Assembly (NCBI RefSeq): GCF_040546275.1
Contig: NZ_JBEPNO010000002.1
Span: 496,001 to 560,000, forward strand
Origin: Nakamurella sp040546275
GTDB lineage: Bacteria > Actinomycetota > Actinomycetes > Mycobacteriales > Nakamurellaceae
Reading direction: 5' to 3'
DNA length: 64,000 nt
Under the pieces are notes generated by a model that had not been told where the DNA came from, did not search any database, and saw only the letters and a list, made by a program, of their open reading frames with translations. The position numbers and the translations under genes are program-made. Shown here piece after piece: positions 24,738 to 33,559 of the stretch; position 1 is the first letter of the stretch, and each line of letters begins with the position of its first letter.

Positions 24738-25696
24738 CGGGACCCTTCCTCGGCGGTACTGGCCAGGACGTGCCGAACCGCGAAGACCGAGAGTCCGCCC
24801 AGCAGCACCACGCTGACCAGCGAGATGGCCGCGCCGAAGCCGAAGTTCTTGTTCGAGAACGACTCCACGTACGACCAGATGCCGATGGTGTAGTAAGCGT
24901 CCTTGTTGGCACCGATGTCGCGCAGCAGCCAGATCTGGGCGAAAACCCGGTAGTCCCAGATGATCGACAACGTGGTGATGATCAGGAGCGTCGACCGGAT
25001 GGCCGGCAGGGTCACCGCCGTGAATACCTTCCAGGCCCCGGCGCCGTCCAGTCGCGCCGCCTCGAGGTGATCGGTCGACACCGACACCAGCGCCGCGTGC
25101 AGGCTGATCACCACGAACGGCAACGCGCCCCAGACGACGATCGCGGTGATGACGGTCCACCCTGTCAGCGGCTCGCGGAACCAGTTGAAGTTCCGCGTCG
25201 GCAGCACGCCGACCTTGTTCAGTGCGTAGTTCAGGACGCCGAACCGCTGGTCGATCAGCCACCGCCAGATCGGCATGGCGATGATCGGCGGCATCGCCCA
25301 GACGGTGACGAGCGACAGCAGCAGGAATACCCGGACCGGGCCGGACACCTTGGCCAGCAGGTGCGCGAGGGCCAGCCCGAGGCCGACCGTCAGGCCGACG
25401 GCCACCGCGACGAACAGGACCGTCCGTCGCAGCGCCGACCAGAAGTCCGACGAGGACAGCACTTCCCCGTAGTGGGACAGCCCGACAAAGGTGGCCGGGC
25501 GCCCACCGATCAGCTGGTCGAGCCCGTAGGTCTGCAGCGAGACCACGACGAGCCGCATCAACGGCACCAGCAGCACCAGCAGCAGGACGACGACCAACGG
25601 GGCGACCATGGCGTACGGCGCCAGGGTCCGTGGCCGGTGCACCGGTGCGGGCGTTGCCTCCGGCGATGCCGGGGTGATCGGTGGGGCGATGCTCAT
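24734..25696 (-). CDS. ABC sugar permease, MalF type (NagZ operon)
   Basis: A 320-residue six-helix permease with the EAA loop EAARLDGAGAWKVFTAVTLP. It lies 11 bp after the binding-protein gene and overlaps the next permease. It forms the membrane channel of a CUT1 importer for an amino-sugar oligosaccharide, judging by the downstream nagZ. Confidence 0.93.
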   Translation of the reverse strand: MSIAPPITPASPEATPAPVHRPRTLAPYAMVAPLVVVLLLVLLVPLMRLVVVSLQTYGLDQLIGGRPATFVGLSHYGEVLSSSDFWSALRRTVLFVAVAVGLTVGLGLALAHLLAKVSGPVRVFLLLSLVTVWAMPPIIAMPIWRWLIDQRFGVLNYALNKVGVLPTRNFNWFREPLTGWTVITAIVVWGALPFVVISLHAALVSVSTDHLEAARLDGAGAWKVFTAVTLPAIRSTLLIITTLSIIWDYRVFAQIWLLRDIGANKDAYYTIGIWSYVESFSNKNFGFGAAISLVSVVLLGGLSVFAVRHVLASTAEEGSR

Positions 25697-25707
25697 CGGT
25701 GAATCCC

Positions 25708-27153
25708 TCAGCCGTTCAGCAGTTCGGTGATCTTGCCACTGGCGTCCTTGGTGGCGTCATCGACCGACCGCGCGCCGGAGAGGATGTCGTCGAACATGTT
25801 CTGCAGGACGTTGCCGTCCTCGACCTTGGACCAGTTCTTCGAGTTCGGCACGAACCGCCCGGTGGAGGCGGCCTTGACGACGACCGCGGCGACCGGGTCG
25901 CCGGCCTTGGGCTTGAACGACGTGGAGTTGGCGATGTAGCCCTTGCCGGCCAGCACTGCCTGGTACTTCTGGCCGGTCAACATCTTCGTGTAGGCCTTGG
26001 CCAGGTCGAGGTTGGCCGACTTCTTGCTGATCGCGATGTCGGAACCGCCGAGGAACTGCGGCATGACGGTGCCCGGCTTGGTGCCCGGCACGACGAACAC
26101 GCCGACCTTGCCGGTGAATTTGGGATTGCCGGTCTTTGCGTCGGTCACGGCTCCTGGCTTCCAGGAGGCATCGATGAACATCGCGGCCTGGTCCTGCGCC
26201 ATGACCAGCGCGTCGTTCGCCTCCGTCTGGCCGTTACCGCCACGAGAAGTGGCGTCCACGAATGCCTTCAGCCGGGTGAGCCCAGCTTTGGACGCTGCCG
26301 AGTCGAGAGTTCCGGTCCACTTGCCGTCGGTGCCCTGGGTGGCGATGTCCCCGCCCGCGTCCCAGACGAAGGACATGCCCTCGTACCAGTACTGGCTGGG
26401 GAAGTAGAGCCCCGAGTAGCTGTCCGGCTGCCCGACCATCAGCTTGACCGCCCCGGCCTGCAGCGCGTCGAGGGAGTCGAAGGGTGGTGTGACACCGGCC
26501 TTCTGGGCCAGGTCGGTGCGGTAGATGCCGACGCGGACCCCGGCATAGTAGGGGATCGCGACCAGCTTGCCGTCGTACGTGGCGGACTGCTTCAGGCCGC
26601 CGAGCCAGGTCGAGGCGTTGTCGAAGTCGGCGGCGTCCAGCTCGGCCAGCGCGCCGGCCCCGGCGAACTGCGCCACCTGGGTGTTGCCCAGTTCCAGGAC
26701 GTCAGGCCCGGCGCCGGAGGCGTCGGCCAGCCCGGTCGCGACCTTGGTCGAGTAGTCGGTCCAGGTCTGCTCCTGCAGATCGACGGTGACACCCGGGTGG
26801 GCGGCGCTGAACTCGGCGTTGAGAGCGACGATGTTGATGTCCTTGAGGGTGTCGCCCTGCATCCAGACGTGCAGCGTGGTCGGCTTCACCGGGGGTGCGG
26901 CCGACGTGCTGCTCTCCGTTGCCGCGGACGAGGCCCCGGAGGAAGTACTGCCGGCCGGTGCCGGTGCGCTGCTCGCGACCGGAGGTGCGCTGCTCGCTGC
27001 CGATCCGGCACTGGTGGGCGTCGGGCCGGAGGTCGCGGGCGTCGAGCCCGCACTTCCGGCGGCCGTACTACTCGAACCACAGGCTGTGGCGGTCATCAGG
27101 GCGACCGCGGTGAGTGCGGCCACCAATCTCCGAGCCGGACGCGCTGCAGACAT
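25708..27153 (-). CDS. ABC sugar-importer substrate-binding lipoprotein (NagZ operon)
   Basis: A 481-residue lipoprotein. The signal peptide ends in the lipobox MTATAC. A disordered Ser/Ala/Pro/Thr linker of about 75 residues follows, then the family 1 solute-binding domain (TTLHVWMQGDTLKDINIVAL, PDVLELGNTQVAQFAGAG, FLGGSDIAISKKSANLD). The ATG at 27153 has AAGGAG upstream. It is the first gene of the five-gene minus-strand operon ending with the ROK repressor. As in the other importer, no ATPase gene is linked. Confidence 0.92.
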   Translation of the reverse strand: MSAARPARRLVAALTAVALMTATACGSSSTAAGSAGSTPATSGPTPTSAGSAASSAPPVASSAPAPAGSTSSGASSAATESSTSAAPPVKPTTLHVWMQGDTLKDINIVALNAEFSAAHPGVTVDLQEQTWTDYSTKVATGLADASGAGPDVLELGNTQVAQFAGAGALAELDAADFDNASTWLGGLKQSATYDGKLVAIPYYAGVRVGIYRTDLAQKAGVTPPFDSLDALQAGAVKLMVGQPDSYSGLYFPSQYWYEGMSFVWDAGGDIATQGTDGKWTGTLDSAASKAGLTRLKAFVDATSRGGNGQTEANDALVMAQDQAAMFIDASWKPGAVTDAKTGNPKFTGKVGVFVVPGTKPGTVMPQFLGGSDIAISKKSANLDLAKAYTKMLTGQKYQAVLAGKGYIANSTSFKPKAGDPVAAVVVKAASTGRFVPNSKNWSKVEDGNVLQNMFDDILSGARSVDDATKDASGKITELLNG

Positions 27154-27209
27154 CGGTTTCTCCTTCGACGGTCCGGGAGTGGGCCCGGACCGCGGTTGCG
27201 GCAAATGGT

Positions 27210-27225
27210 TAGGGAAGTTTCCCTA
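27210..27225. promoter_or_regulatory. Palindromic operator TAGGGAA-N2-TTCCCTA, candidate ROK site
   Basis: A perfect 7-2-7 palindrome starts at the 3' edge of the -10 box and covers the probable transcription start, the position expected for a repressor. Its form resembles the TTAGGAA/TTCCTAA type sites of actinobacterial ROK repressors, and a ROK gene ends this operon. Confidence 0.7.
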
Positions 27226-27253
27226 TCTAATGGCAGACCGGTCGCGTCGTCAA
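27224..27253 (-). promoter_or_regulatory. Promoter of the NagZ importer operon
   Basis: On the minus strand TTGACG (27253-27248) is followed after 18 bp by TAGATA (27229-27224), a strong sigma-70-type promoter. The predicted transcript starts about 65 nt before the binding-protein gene. Confidence 0.75.
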
Positions 27254-27315
27254 GGGTGCGTTCAGGTGACGGCCACCGAAAAGCCGTCGGCGGCCGACGG
27301 GCCATACTGGCTCCC

Positions 27316-28194
27316 GTGCCAGGCGGAGTCGTTGCTGTCGTGCTCGCGGCCGCCGTGCTGCACGTCCTGTGGAACACCTTGGTGAAGCTGTCGCCGGACG
27401 GCTACCTGGCCACCGTGCTGATTGCCGGTGGTGGCGCGGTGTTCTGTGCCACCACCGTGCCCTTCCTGCCGCCGATCGCCGGCTCCGCGTGGATCAACGT
27501 CGCGGGATCCGTGGTGGCGCAGACGATCTACTACCCACTGGTCGCGGCCGCCTATCGCGCCGGCGACATGGGCCAGACGTATCCGTTGATGCGGGGGACA
27601 GCCCCACTACTGGTTGCGGTGGTCAGTGGTCCGATCATCGGAGAGCACCTCGCCGGCACCGAGTGGATCGGGGTCGCCCTGATCTGCTGTGGCATCTGGG
27701 GTATCGGTCTCGGCGGACGGACCCGTCGGTCCGATCGACCGGCCGGGACCGTCGGCGGCAGGCAGTTCCGGATTCGCCGGGCCACCGCTCTGGCGTTGAT
27801 CAATGCAGTGGTGATCGCGACCTACACCCTGATCGACGGAGCCGGGGCGCGGGCATCGGGGGCTCCTGCGACCTACACCGCCTGGATCTTCCTGTTCACC
27901 GCGCTGCCGATGGTCGCCTGGACGGTGATCCGCAGGCGCGGTGAACTGGTGGCCACGGTCCGCAGCCGGTGGTGGGTCGGAGCAGTCGGCGGCGCGGCCA
28001 ACGTCGGTGCCTACGGGCTGGTGCTCTGGGCCATGACGAAGGCGCCCGTCGCCGCCGTCGCCGCGCTCCGGGAGACCTCGATCCTGTTCGCCACCGCCAC
28101 CGCAATCCTCATCCTCAAGGAGAAGGCCGACATCTACCGGATCGGCGCGGCCTTCGTCATCGCCGCTGGGGCGATCGTGCTGCGCCTGGCCTGA
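27316..28194 (+). CDS. EamA/DMT-family transporter
   Basis: A 292-residue membrane protein with about ten predicted helices in two EamA repeats. The first ends in the motif EHLAGTEWIGVALICCGIWG and the second in ILKEKADIYRIGAAFVIAAG. Members export amino acids, sugars or metabolites. The gene starts at a GTG at 27316; the ribosome-binding site is weak. It is divergent from the NagZ operon and may share its control region. The substrate is unknown. Confidence 0.85.
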   Translation: MPGGVVAVVLAAAVLHVLWNTLVKLSPDGYLATVLIAGGGAVFCATTVPFLPPIAGSAWINVAGSVVAQTIYYPLVAAAYRAGDMGQTYPLMRGTAPLLVAVVSGPIIGEHLAGTEWIGVALICCGIWGIGLGGRTRRSDRPAGTVGGRQFRIRRATALALINAVVIATYTLIDGAGARASGAPATYTAWIFLFTALPMVAWTVIRRRGELVATVRSRWWVGAVGGAANVGAYGLVLWAMTKAPVAAVAALRETSILFATATAILILKEKADIYRIGAAFVIAAGAIVLRLA

Positions 28195-28226
28195 AGAGGA
28201 TTTCGACCGGAGCGAGGGCGAGTCGT

Positions 28227-28772
28227 TCAGACGAGTCCGGGCAAGCCGTCCAGGCTGGCGGAGTTCTTCTGGCGGCGGTAGTCCGCCAGGCCGTCCTCGC
28301 CCTTCTTGGCGTTGGAGAGGTCGAGTACGTCCCGGTCCTGGACGAACTCCATCTTGGGCACGGCGTAACCGCACGAGTCCGAGACCCTTTGCACCGTCAC
28401 CACGATGATCGAACGCACTCCCGGATGCTCGGAGAACTCGCCCATCAGTTCGGCGAAGTCCGGGTCACCGGGCAGCAGGACCTCGCCGGTGCCGTGCAGT
28501 CGCACGATGTTGGGGCGGCCGTCGAATGCGGTGAACATGAGGACGATCCGGCCGTTCTGGCGCAGGTGGGCGATCGTTTCCACGCCGCTGCCGGTCAGAT
28601 CCAGATACGCGACGCGGTGCTCGTCGAGCACCGCGAACGTGCCGGCCATGCCCTTGGGCGAGATGTTGATGAGCCCGTCGGTGGCCAACGGCGCAGTCCC
28701 GACGACGAACATCGGCTGGGCCGTCATCCAGGCGGCGAGCTTGGCATCGATTCCTTCGTAGACCTTTCCCAC
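28227..28772 (-). CDS. Pyridoxamine 5'-phosphate oxidase-fold flavoprotein
   Basis: A 181-residue protein of the split-barrel FMN/F420-binding fold. It begins GKVYEGIDAKLAAWM, followed by PMFVVGTAPL and GLINISPKGMAGTFAV; the late SCGYAVPKMEF segment is typical of a family annotated as PPOX-like general stress proteins. I prefer the GTG at 28772, which gives this family N-terminus, over a TTG at 28835. It is convergent with the EamA gene. The substrate is unknown. Confidence 0.85.
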   Translation of the reverse strand: MGKVYEGIDAKLAAWMTAQPMFVVGTAPLATDGLINISPKGMAGTFAVLDEHRVAYLDLTGSGVETIAHLRQNGRIVLMFTAFDGRPNIVRLHGTGEVLLPGDPDFAELMGEFSEHPGVRSIIVVTVQRVSDSCGYAVPKMEFVQDRDVLDLSNAKKGEDGLADYRRQKNSASLDGLPGLV

Positions 28773-28839
28773 GTGCACCAGGTTACCGAGGCTGTCCAGT
28801 TCGTCGGCGGGGCCCGTCAGGACGCGCCGGGGCAACGAA

Positions 28840-29553
28840 TCAGACGTGGACCAGGCATCCTCTCTGTCGCAAAGTCCGGACCGTCGGGTCGTCGTCGCTG
28901 ACCCGGTTCCAACGCAGGTCGAGTTTGTCCAGAACGCGCAGCTCCAGCAGAACTGCCGGCACGGTGTCGATCGCGTTCTGCCGGAGGTCGAGGCTGCGGA
29001 GCTGTCCCAGTCCGGCGAGATGGGCGGGAATCTCCGTCAGCCGGTTGTCCCGTAGGTCCAGATGCCGCAGATCGGCGAGAGAGCCGACGGCTGCAGGGAT
29101 GTCGGTGATCAGGTTGGACCGCAGGTGGAGTTCGCGCAGCCCGCTCAGATGCCCCGTGGTGCCGGGCAGATCGGTGAGGCCACACGATTCGGCGCGGAGT
29201 TCGGCCAATGATCCGAGATCACCGACCGCATCAGGCAATTCGAGCAACGGGTTGCCGTTGACGTTGAGGTACAGCAGTTCCGAGAGCCGCCCGAGGCGGT
29301 CTGGTAGCAGGGTGACCAGCTGATTCCCGTGCAGGTAGAGGTACTCGAGTTCGCAGCAGTCGGCGAGCGCCGATGGAAGACCGGTGAGCCGGTTTCCCGC
29401 CAGGTCCAGCGCCGTCAGGTGGGTCAGAGTGCCGATGCTGTCAGGGATCTCGGTCAGCTGGTTGTCGTACGCGTAGAGATGCGTGGTCGCCGTGGTGGTG
29501 GGGGACCACGACGACAGGGATTGCCGGCTGACGTCCGTGACGATGCGGTCCAC
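28840..29553 (-). CDS. Leucine-rich-repeat protein
   Basis: About 237 residues, nearly all made of roughly eight LRR units of 23 residues with the consensus LxxLxLxxNxLxxIPxxIGxL (for example LTALDLAGNRLTGLPSAL and LRHLDLRDNRLTEIPAHL). The pattern is the plant-type/bacterial Ras-group LRR. There is no signal peptide or membrane segment, so it is probably a cytoplasmic binding protein. The GTG at 29553 is chosen because an earlier start would overlap the upstream gene. It follows a 78-residue unknown by 17 bp, suggesting one transcript. LRR proteins of this kind are uncommon in free-living actinobacteria. Confidence 0.85.
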   Translation of the reverse strand: MDRIVTDVSRQSLSSWSPTTTATTHLYAYDNQLTEIPDSIGTLTHLTALDLAGNRLTGLPSALADCCELEYLYLHGNQLVTLLPDRLGRLSELLYLNVNGNPLLELPDAVGDLGSLAELRAESCGLTDLPGTTGHLSGLRELHLRSNLITDIPAAVGSLADLRHLDLRDNRLTEIPAHLAGLGQLRSLDLRQNAIDTVPAVLLELRVLDKLDLRWNRVSDDDPTVRTLRQRGCLVHV

Positions 29554-29570
29554 GGGGTCAGCCTGGCACG

Positions 29571-29807
29571 TCAGCTCCGGCTGGCGATGGCCTGGGCCAC
29601 CGAGAAGCATTCGGCGAGCTCGCCGTTGGTGGGGTTGTTGGCGCAGCGACGCTCGTAGGCCATCATCACGACGCGCGGTACCCAGTCGTGCGCGGTGGGG
29701 GTGTTGCCGTTGATCTGCAGCATCGAGTCGATCTCGGCTCGGACCCTGCGCTCGGCAAGAGCTTTCAGGGAGTTGTCCGACGACTTCTGCTTCGTGCTGA
29801 TGCTCAT
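29571..29807 (-). CDS. Small hypothetical protein next to the LRR gene
   Basis: A 78-residue soluble protein, mostly predicted helix (SLKALAERRVRAEIDSML), with two cysteines near the C-terminus (RRCANN, AECFSV). I do not recognise a family. The ATG at 29807 gives a compact product; an upstream extension is rich in basic residues and looks non-coding. It is followed closely by the LRR gene and could encode its partner, but nothing beyond position supports that. Confidence 0.55.
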   Translation of the reverse strand: MSISTKQKSSDNSLKALAERRVRAEIDSMLQINGNTPTAHDWVPRVVMMAYERRCANNPTNGELAECFSVAQAIASRS

Positions 29808-30017
29808 CTTCGTGTCCCTGTCGTATTCCAGTGGCCCCGGTAGGGCGATCCGCTTCTGGCGCAGTGCGCAGCTGAACCGGTAGCGAACGCTTCCCCTGCG
29901 CTTCGTTGCCGCAAAGAGTTTAACCTTGCGAAGCACCGATCCATTCCGATGCATGGACTTGGGCCCTGTCCGCCTGGTCACACCCGACCGGCCGATCGCG
30001 CACGAGCGGGTTGTGGC

Positions 30018-31028
30018 TCAGAGGCAGTTGCCGCTGCCGTCCACGGGCGTCCGAGGGTCGTAGGCCCGGTCGTCGGTGGGCAGTGTCGCCGACGGGACTG
30101 GCGCGCGCGAGGGGTCGTCGACACGCGGAAGACCCATCAGACCTTGATCCGCATACTCGCAGTCGAGGTTCGACTGGAAGCCCTCGATGTCCTCGATGAA
30201 GACCTTGTCGCGCAGTTTCGTGTCTGTGGGATAAAGATTCAGCGTCATGTGGTCGTGCCGGAGTGAGATCGTGTCGCCGGGGGTGGGGACACCCGCATAC
30301 GGGACCAGCGGGTAGGCCCAGACCAGGTTGGTGGTGACCTGCAGGATGGGGTGGCCGGCCGCGTCGTGCTGGTAGGTGTACGTGACCGTGCCGTTGACCC
30401 GGATCGGAGCCGCCAAGCGGTTGCCCGGTGCCAGCAGGGTCGGACGCAGGATCGAATCCGCGCCGGTGATCTTCAACCCGGGCCGGCGGAGCTCCTCCGG
30501 GACCACCAGTGCAGTGAGCAGGGTGACCTGGTGGTTGATGACGACCCGCGGATCGGCCCGGGTCAGCAGGATGTACCGATGGGCCAGGTCCAGGGCGGGG
30601 GCGACCTGCACTTTGCTGAAGGGCCCCGACTTGGCGGCCGGCGGCATGATGACGCCGCGATCAGCGGAAAGCCATGTCTGGGCAGGGGTTCCGGCGAACG
30701 GGTCCGCCGTTGTCGGTTGTCCGCCGGCCGATGGCACCTGCCCGGTGGACGGAGAACTGACATTCGCGTCGGCGAGACCGAGAGAGGGGTCGTTGTTGCC
30801 CGGGCCGTCGGTTCCCCACGGCTTGACGATGACGGCGTAGGCGACGATCACCACGGCGATGCCGATCCACAGATGCACTGCGCGAAACTGTCGTCGTCGC
30901 GGTGCTCGTGGCGCCCGCCGGGAGACCCGCCGCCGTCGTTCGGCCTGACGGAACTCCTTCTCGATCGCAGCCACCCGCCTGGCCCAATCCGGGTCGTCGA
31001 TCACCGGCATGCTCGGATCGTCGTCCAT
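30018..31028 (-). CDS. Bitopic membrane protein downstream of cpaF
   Basis: A 336-residue protein. The first ~45 residues are cytoplasmic and basic (RRRRVSRRAPRAPRRRQFR). One membrane helix follows (LWIGIAVVIVAYAVIV), then an outside region with a Ser/Gly/Pro linker and a globular domain of about 230 residues. The C-terminal end carries two cysteines (LDCEYADQG and GSGNCL) that could form a disulfide. No family is recognised. It starts 95 bp after cpaF on the same strand and may work with it, for example as an anchor or pseudopilus-like component; that is inference. Confidence 0.65.
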   Translation of the reverse strand: MDDDPSMPVIDDPDWARRVAAIEKEFRQAERRRRVSRRAPRAPRRRQFRAVHLWIGIAVVIVAYAVIVKPWGTDGPGNNDPSLGLADANVSSPSTGQVPSAGGQPTTADPFAGTPAQTWLSADRGVIMPPAAKSGPFSKVQVAPALDLAHRYILLTRADPRVVINHQVTLLTALVVPEELRRPGLKITGADSILRPTLLAPGNRLAAPIRVNGTVTYTYQHDAAGHPILQVTTNLVWAYPLVPYAGVPTPGDTISLRHDHMTLNLYPTDTKLRDKVFIEDIEGFQSNLDCEYADQGLMGLPRVDDPSRAPVPSATLPTDDRAYDPRTPVDGSGNCL

Positions 31029-31123
31029 CTCGCCCCCATGATCAGGTCTGCTGCCGCCCACGCCATTGTGGGGGACGAGGGCCATCGGTGGTGAATGTGG
31101 ACGCCCGGCCCCCGATCCCGATC

Positions 31124-32359
31124 TCAATCCTGCCGTTTCCAGTTGAGGAGGGCCGGTAGATCGATGCCATGGCGCAGGAAGCGGTCGGGATGTGGGGGAT
31201 AGCCGTCGGCGCGGACCAGTTCATTGCCCCGGCTGGTGAAGACGTCGGCCACTTCGACGACTCCGTTCTCGACCCGGCCGGGGAGCGCCACGATCTCCCG
31301 GACGCGGCGGTGGCCGCTCGGTTCGATGCCGACCTGCACGACCAGGTCGATCGAGGTGGCGACGGTCGGTACCACGAAGGCGGCGGTGACGTTCTCGCCG
31401 GCCAGGAGCGGGAGGGTGCACAGTTTGATCACGGCCTCCCGAGCGGAGTTGGCGTGCACGCTGCACATCCCCGGCAACCCGGAGTTCAAGGCGATGAGCA
31501 GATCGAGAGACTCCTCCTGACGGACCTCCCCGACGATCATCCGCGATGGCCGCATCCGCAGTGCCTCCTTGATGAGGCGGCGCAGCCGGATCTCGCCGTG
31601 GCCCTCGAGGTTCGGCTGCCTGGTCTGCATGGCGACGATGTCCGGGAGATTCGGCCGTAGCTCGAACACCTCCTCGCAGGTGATCACCCGCTCGCGGGGC
31701 GGTATGGAGTTGATGAGGGTATTGAGCAGAGTGGTCTTCCCGGCCTGCGTCCCGCCCGCCACGATGATGTTCAATCCGGCGACGACGGACGCTTCCAGGA
31801 ACCGTGCGGCGTGGGCCGTCATCGATCCGCGGGCGACCAGGTCCTCGAGGCCGTTGGCGGCGACGACGAACTTGCGGATGTTGAGCGAGAGGTGTTCGCG
31901 GGTGATGTCCGGGATGACGGCGTGCAGCCGTGACCCGTCGGGGAGCAGCGCATCGACGAACGGGGACGACAGATCCAGGCGCCGGCCGGACGGTTTGAGC
32001 ATCCGTTCCACCAGGTCACGAACCTCGCCGGGAGCGAGGACCGTGGTGGTCAGCTCCGAAACGCCGTTGCGGGCGACGAAGACCTTGCCGGGTTGGTTGA
32101 CCCAGATCTCCTCGATCTCGCGGTCGTCGAGGAAGCGTTGCAGCGGGCCGAAGCCGGCCAGCGCGTCGAAGACGAAACGGGCGGTGCCTGGACGGTCGAT
32201 CAGGGTGGGGAGCGAGGAGGTGGGCACCCGCTCCTCGTAGTGCGCGATGACCTCTTCGATGAGGGCTCGGGTGGCGCGGTGCTGGGTGATCGGGTCGACG
32301 CCGCGGCGGCGGATCAGCTCTCGGACCTCGTCGTGGATGTGTTCGGTCGCGGTCGCCAT
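31124..32359 (-). CDS. cpaF: CpaF/TadA-type secretion ATPase
   Basis: A 411-residue cytoplasmic hexameric ATPase of the type II/IV secretion family. The N-terminal domain has FGPLQRFLDDREIEEIWVN. The Walker A is VAGGTQAGKTTLLN; the Asp box region is VITCEEVFELRP; Walker B lies in SRMIVGEVRQEE, and the His box in GMCSVHANSA. These proteins power Tad/Flp pilus assembly or related secretion. In most actinobacteria cpaF is followed by tadB and tadC; neither is present here, and the next gene is a bitopic membrane protein. It may therefore be an isolated or specialised copy. Confidence 0.92.
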   Translation of the reverse strand: MATATEHIHDEVRELIRRRGVDPITQHRATRALIEEVIAHYEERVPTSSLPTLIDRPGTARFVFDALAGFGPLQRFLDDREIEEIWVNQPGKVFVARNGVSELTTTVLAPGEVRDLVERMLKPSGRRLDLSSPFVDALLPDGSRLHAVIPDITREHLSLNIRKFVVAANGLEDLVARGSMTAHAARFLEASVVAGLNIIVAGGTQAGKTTLLNTLINSIPPRERVITCEEVFELRPNLPDIVAMQTRQPNLEGHGEIRLRRLIKEALRMRPSRMIVGEVRQEESLDLLIALNSGLPGMCSVHANSAREAVIKLCTLPLLAGENVTAAFVVPTVATSIDLVVQVGIEPSGHRRVREIVALPGRVENGVVEVADVFTSRGNELVRADGYPPHPDRFLRHGIDLPALLNWKRQD

Positions 32360-32719
32360 CGGTGTACCCCCTCGGTTGAGCTGACGGTAACCCGATTGGC
32401 CGCACGCGGGCCAGGGTTGTCCACATCCGGTCCCGCCGATGCGCAGGAGCTTCGGGTTCGGGAAGGTGGTCGGCCCGGAGAAGTGCCGAGGTTGGGTGAG
32501 GGAGCGCGCCGACGACCGCAGTCGCGGCCGTCGTCCATCCTTGGCGTTGCGAGAAGGCCGGAGCGGGGCAGGCGTGGTGGATCCGCGGAATGCGCGTCCG
32601 GGCCTGCCACTGGTGTCGGCGTGCTCCGTCCACACTGGCGACGTGTAGTTGTCGGATCCGCTCGGGCCTGTTCGTGGTGATGGAGCCGGGCGCAACGCTC
32701 GGGCGACAACGAGAGGACA
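32360..32719. other. Intergenic region between divergent cpaF and LLM genes
   Basis: The 360 bp must hold the promoters of the two divergent genes. I see no convincing gene, repeat or strong palindrome in it. Only the ribosome-binding site AGAGGACA directly before the LLM gene is clear. Confidence 0.5.
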
Positions 32720-33559
32720 ATGACGATGGCCGACCATGAGGCGCCCGGCGGGACGAGACCATTTCGATTCGGGGTTGTCGCCCCTATCAGGACTGATCTG
32801 GCGGCGTGGCGAGATCAGGTGCGCAGTATCGCCGACAGCGGTTACTCGACGCTGCTGATGCCCGACGTTCAGCAGTGGCAGCCGGCGCCGGGACCGACGC
32901 TGGCTGTCGCTGCGACTCTCGCCGCCGACCTGCGGGTGGGTACCTGGGTATACGCCTCTCCGCTGCGCCCGCCCTGGAGCCTGGCGTGGGAAGCGCACTC
33001 GCTGTCGCTGCTGACCGAAGGTCGCTTCGAGATGGGCATCGGCACCGGCAGACCCGGGATCGAAGACGAACTGCGCCAGTTGGGCCTCCCGGTGGTGACA
33101 CCAGGCGAGCGGTTGTCTCAGGTGCGTGACGCTGTCACCTTGCTCAGAGACCTCGACGGTCCGGACTTTCACACACCGGTAGTGATGGCTGTGCATGGTC
33201 CGAGGGCCCGCGCGGTGGCGGTCGACCTTGCGGACACCGTCACGTTCGCTGGGATGCCGGGGAATTCTCGGGCCAAGATCATGCAGATGGCGGCCGATTT
33301 CCGCGCTATCCGCGACGTCGAACTCGCGCTTCATGTGTCGGTGGTCGGTGACACCGTGTCCCCGTTCATGGCACCACCCGATACGGACCCTGCCGCGCTG
33401 CGAGCGGCGGACTCGCTATTGGCACTTCCAAGTGACCCGACGGCGGCCATCGATGAAGTCCTGAGACGACGGGAGGAGGGCGGCTTCTCCTACTTCGTCG
33501 TCGGCGCCAACGCCGCTGCTGCGCTCGCTCCTGTCGTCGCCGAGCTGACCGGACACTGA
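32720..33559 (+). CDS. LLM-class flavin-dependent oxidoreductase (luciferase-like)
   Basis: A 279-residue TIM-barrel protein of the bacterial luciferase superfamily, often F420-dependent in actinobacteria. It contains RFGVVAPIRTDLAAWRDQV, the barrel segment LLTEGRFEMGIGTGRPG and the C-terminal GFSYFVVGANAAAALAPVV, a common form in uncharacterised F420 LLM proteins. The ATG at 32720 follows GAGAGGAC. The substrate is unknown. Confidence 0.85.
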   Translation: MTMADHEAPGGTRPFRFGVVAPIRTDLAAWRDQVRSIADSGYSTLLMPDVQQWQPAPGPTLAVAATLAADLRVGTWVYASPLRPPWSLAWEAHSLSLLTEGRFEMGIGTGRPGIEDELRQLGLPVVTPGERLSQVRDAVTLLRDLDGPDFHTPVVMAVHGPRARAVAVDLADTVTFAGMPGNSRAKIMQMAADFRAIRDVELALHVSVVGDTVSPFMAPPDTDPAALRAADSLLALPSDPTAAIDEVLRRREEGGFSYFVVGANAAAALAPVVAELTGH

